The notes under the pieces are model-generated. The model saw only the letters and a list, made by a program, of their open reading frames with translations, was not told the DNA's origin and did not search any database. Below are positions 5,802 through 7,029 of a DNA stretch of 7,029 nucleotides, piece by piece (the stretch's first letter is position 1; each line of letters opens with the position of its first letter). The position numbers and the translations under genes were made by a program. The DNA is from an uncultured Lentisphaeria bacterium. GTDB lineage: Bacteria > Verrucomicrobiota > Lentisphaeria > Victivallales > Victivallaceae. The stretch lies in contig CALABZ010000190.1 in assembly GCA_937888615.1 (NCBI GenBank), positions 1-7,029 on the forward strand. The letters are read 5' to 3'.

Positions 5802-7029
5802 ATGGATAAGAGATTCGTCAAGAAAAATATTTTGTTGTTTATCATATTGGGCGTATCCTGTTGCGGGGTGATTACTTTGGGAGTGATGATCATTCTCGAA
5901 CATGCCGCAATGCAGAGGTTTATCACTGAAACCCAGGAAATGGTGTCCATAATCGATAAACTCAACTCTCAGCGCCCGGCCCCGGTTCGCGGCAATGACC
6001 AGTATATCAAAGAAGACATTGATCAGTATAAAGTTAAAGTTCCAGAGATTCAGCGGTATTTCGGTCAGCCGTTTTTTGATGCCAAGATGGCTTTTGTGAA
6101 AACCTTGCTTGCCGGATTGAAGAACGACAGCGGCGAAGAGTTGTCCGATGCGGAAAAACTGGAACTCTTCAAACAGGCTCTGAATACATTCTGGGAAACG
6201 GATCATACTAAAACTGCGCGCGACCAGATTTATATTTCGTTCAAGCTGAAATCGAAAGAGTTGCTGAAGGTTGATTTCAAGGATTATGAAAAGCGTTGGG
6301 ATGATGCTATCAGGATGTTTACCGAGGAGGCTGCCAGGCGGACTCATGAGGACCTGAAAGAAAATTTATATGATATATTCCTGATGGCTTTCGGGTTTAA
6401 ACGCACATTATCTCTCCAGCTGGAAAAATATGAAGCTTTCGCCAATAATTCCCGTAACCGGCTGATTGATTATTATAACAATCAGAAAAAAGTTTCTTTT
6501 TATCTCGCCAGTTCCCTTCAGAATGATTCAGCGCCTTCCGAATTCGATTCCGGGAATTCGGGGCGGCGCGGTAGACGAGTGCAAGACAAGGGGGTAATCG
6601 GCGGTAGCGGTTCCACGTTTGGTTTCCCACAGACTGAAAAAATCCCCCGGCCGCAGATTCCGAACTACGTTTTTTGCTGGACCATCGTTAATGATCTGGC
6701 ATATCGGATTGCTGATTCCGGGGTTATTGCCCTGACCGAATTTACAGAAAATATTGTAGAGCCCGTGGTTGAAGGCAACTATCGTTATTATCGTTTTCAG
6801 TTCACCGTGGCTGGCAACATGAATTCAATCCGCCAGTTGATGACAAACCTGAATCGGGCATATGAGGATCGTCGCGTATACATCGTGCATGATATCGAAT
6901 TGCAACTTAAGACTGATACCCTCAAGGAACTCCTCAACGCGGAAACGATGGCGTTGATTATGGGATCGGAAGCGGAAGGCGAAGCCGCTGAAGTGATCGG
7001 CGGACAGCCCACGCCGCTGGTTCCTCCTC
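5802..7029 (+). CDS. Amuc_1100/PilO-like pilus assembly protein, 3' end outside window
   Basis: An open frame of 409 codons runs without a stop to the window edge. The N-terminus is MDKRFVKKN, followed by one hydrophobic helix (10-32) and a predicted helical region (about 36-85, rich in Q, E, I and L). This gives the bitopic cytoplasm-in topology of PilO. The periplasmic part is largely helical to about 235. A Ser/Gly/Arg/Pro-rich linker follows (241-286, with GRRGRR at 254-259). Then comes a compact alpha/beta region, YVFCWTIVNDLAYRI (289-303), YRYYRFQFTVAGNMNSIRQLMTNLNRAYEDRRVYIVHDIELQLKTD (327-372). It reads like the ferredoxin-type fold of PilO/Amuc_1100 with its final strand. An acidic/proline tail begins at about 389. 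Akkermansia Amuc_1100 is shorter (about 317 residues), so this version is enlarged. It would partner the upstream PilM-PilN protein. The Amuc_1100 assignment is from architecture and gene order. Confidence 0.7.
   Translation, partial: MDKRFVKKNILLFIILGVSCCGVITLGVMIILEHAAMQRFITETQEMVSIIDKLNSQRPAPVRGNDQYIKEDIDQYKVKVPEIQRYFGQPFFDAKMAFVKTLLAGLKNDSGEELSDAEKLELFKQALNTFWETDHTKTARDQIYISFKLKSKELLKVDFKDYEKRWDDAIRMFTEEAARRTHEDLKENLYDIFLMAFGFKRTLSLQLEKYEAFANNSRNRLIDYYNNQKKVSFYLASSLQNDSAPSEFDSGNSGRRGRRVQDKGVIGGSGSTFGFPQTEKIPRPQIPNYVFCWTIVNDLAYRIADSGVIALTEFTENIVEPVVEGNYRYYRFQFTVAGNMNSIRQLMTNLNRAYEDRRVYIVHDIELQLKTDTLKELLNAETMALIMGSEAEGEAAEVIGGQPTPLVPP

Noticed and set aside
5850..5865. Cys-Cys in the N-terminal helix of the PilO-like protein as a lipobox
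   Set aside because: The residues before the first Cys are G-V-S, with no L/V/I at -3, and the hydrophobic stretch continues past the cysteines, so it is a membrane anchor.
4590..6347. Open frame of about 585 codons on the minus strand across pilM and the PilO-like gene
   Set aside because: It spans the boundary of two well-supported + strand genes, has His/Phe/Arg-rich composition typical of antisense translation, and shows no domain. It is a shadow frame.

Overview
The window looks like a chromosomal segment from the PVC group (Verrucomicrobiota/Lentisphaerota). A Victivallis-like lentisphaerote is my best guess. The guess rests on a three-gene run (secreted small protein, PilM-like, PilO-like) that matches the order and protein architecture of the Amuc_1102-1101-1100 pilus-like locus of Akkermansia, next to conserved glycolytic genes. 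Taxonomy is inferred from gene content only; there is no rRNA. All supported genes are on the + strand. No mobile element, CRISPR array, tRNA or rRNA was seen.

Region 1 (1-2621) is lower glycolysis: the 3' part of gap (GAPDH), complete pgk and complete tpiA. These three enzymes interconvert dihydroxyacetone phosphate, glyceraldehyde-3-phosphate, 1,3-bisphosphoglycerate and 3-phosphoglycerate. A very strong intrinsic terminator sits between gap and pgk, with almost no room for a promoter behind it. pgk and tpiA are 32 nt apart and probably cotranscribed. These genes use strongly C-ending codons, as highly expressed genes often do.

Region 2 (2622-3251) contains a 152-nt gap with two inverted repeats, then secG (SecYEG translocon subunit) and an A+T-rich 94-nt spacer. 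Codon choice changes sharply at secG.

Region 3 (3252-7029) is a tightly packed type IV pilus-like assembly operon. It holds a secreted Amuc_1102-like protein, a 618-residue protein in which a PilM actin-like ATPase domain is continuous with a PilN-like membrane/periplasmic part, and the first 409 codons of an Amuc_1100/PilO-like bitopic protein that runs off the end of the window. Spacings are 3 and 15 nt with good ribosome binding sites. The products would form the inner-membrane alignment platform (PilM-PilN-PilO) of a pilus or secretion machine. The most notable point is the PilM-PilN fusion: the PilN INLLP motif, which in other systems docks into PilM from a separate chain, here lies inside the same polypeptide.
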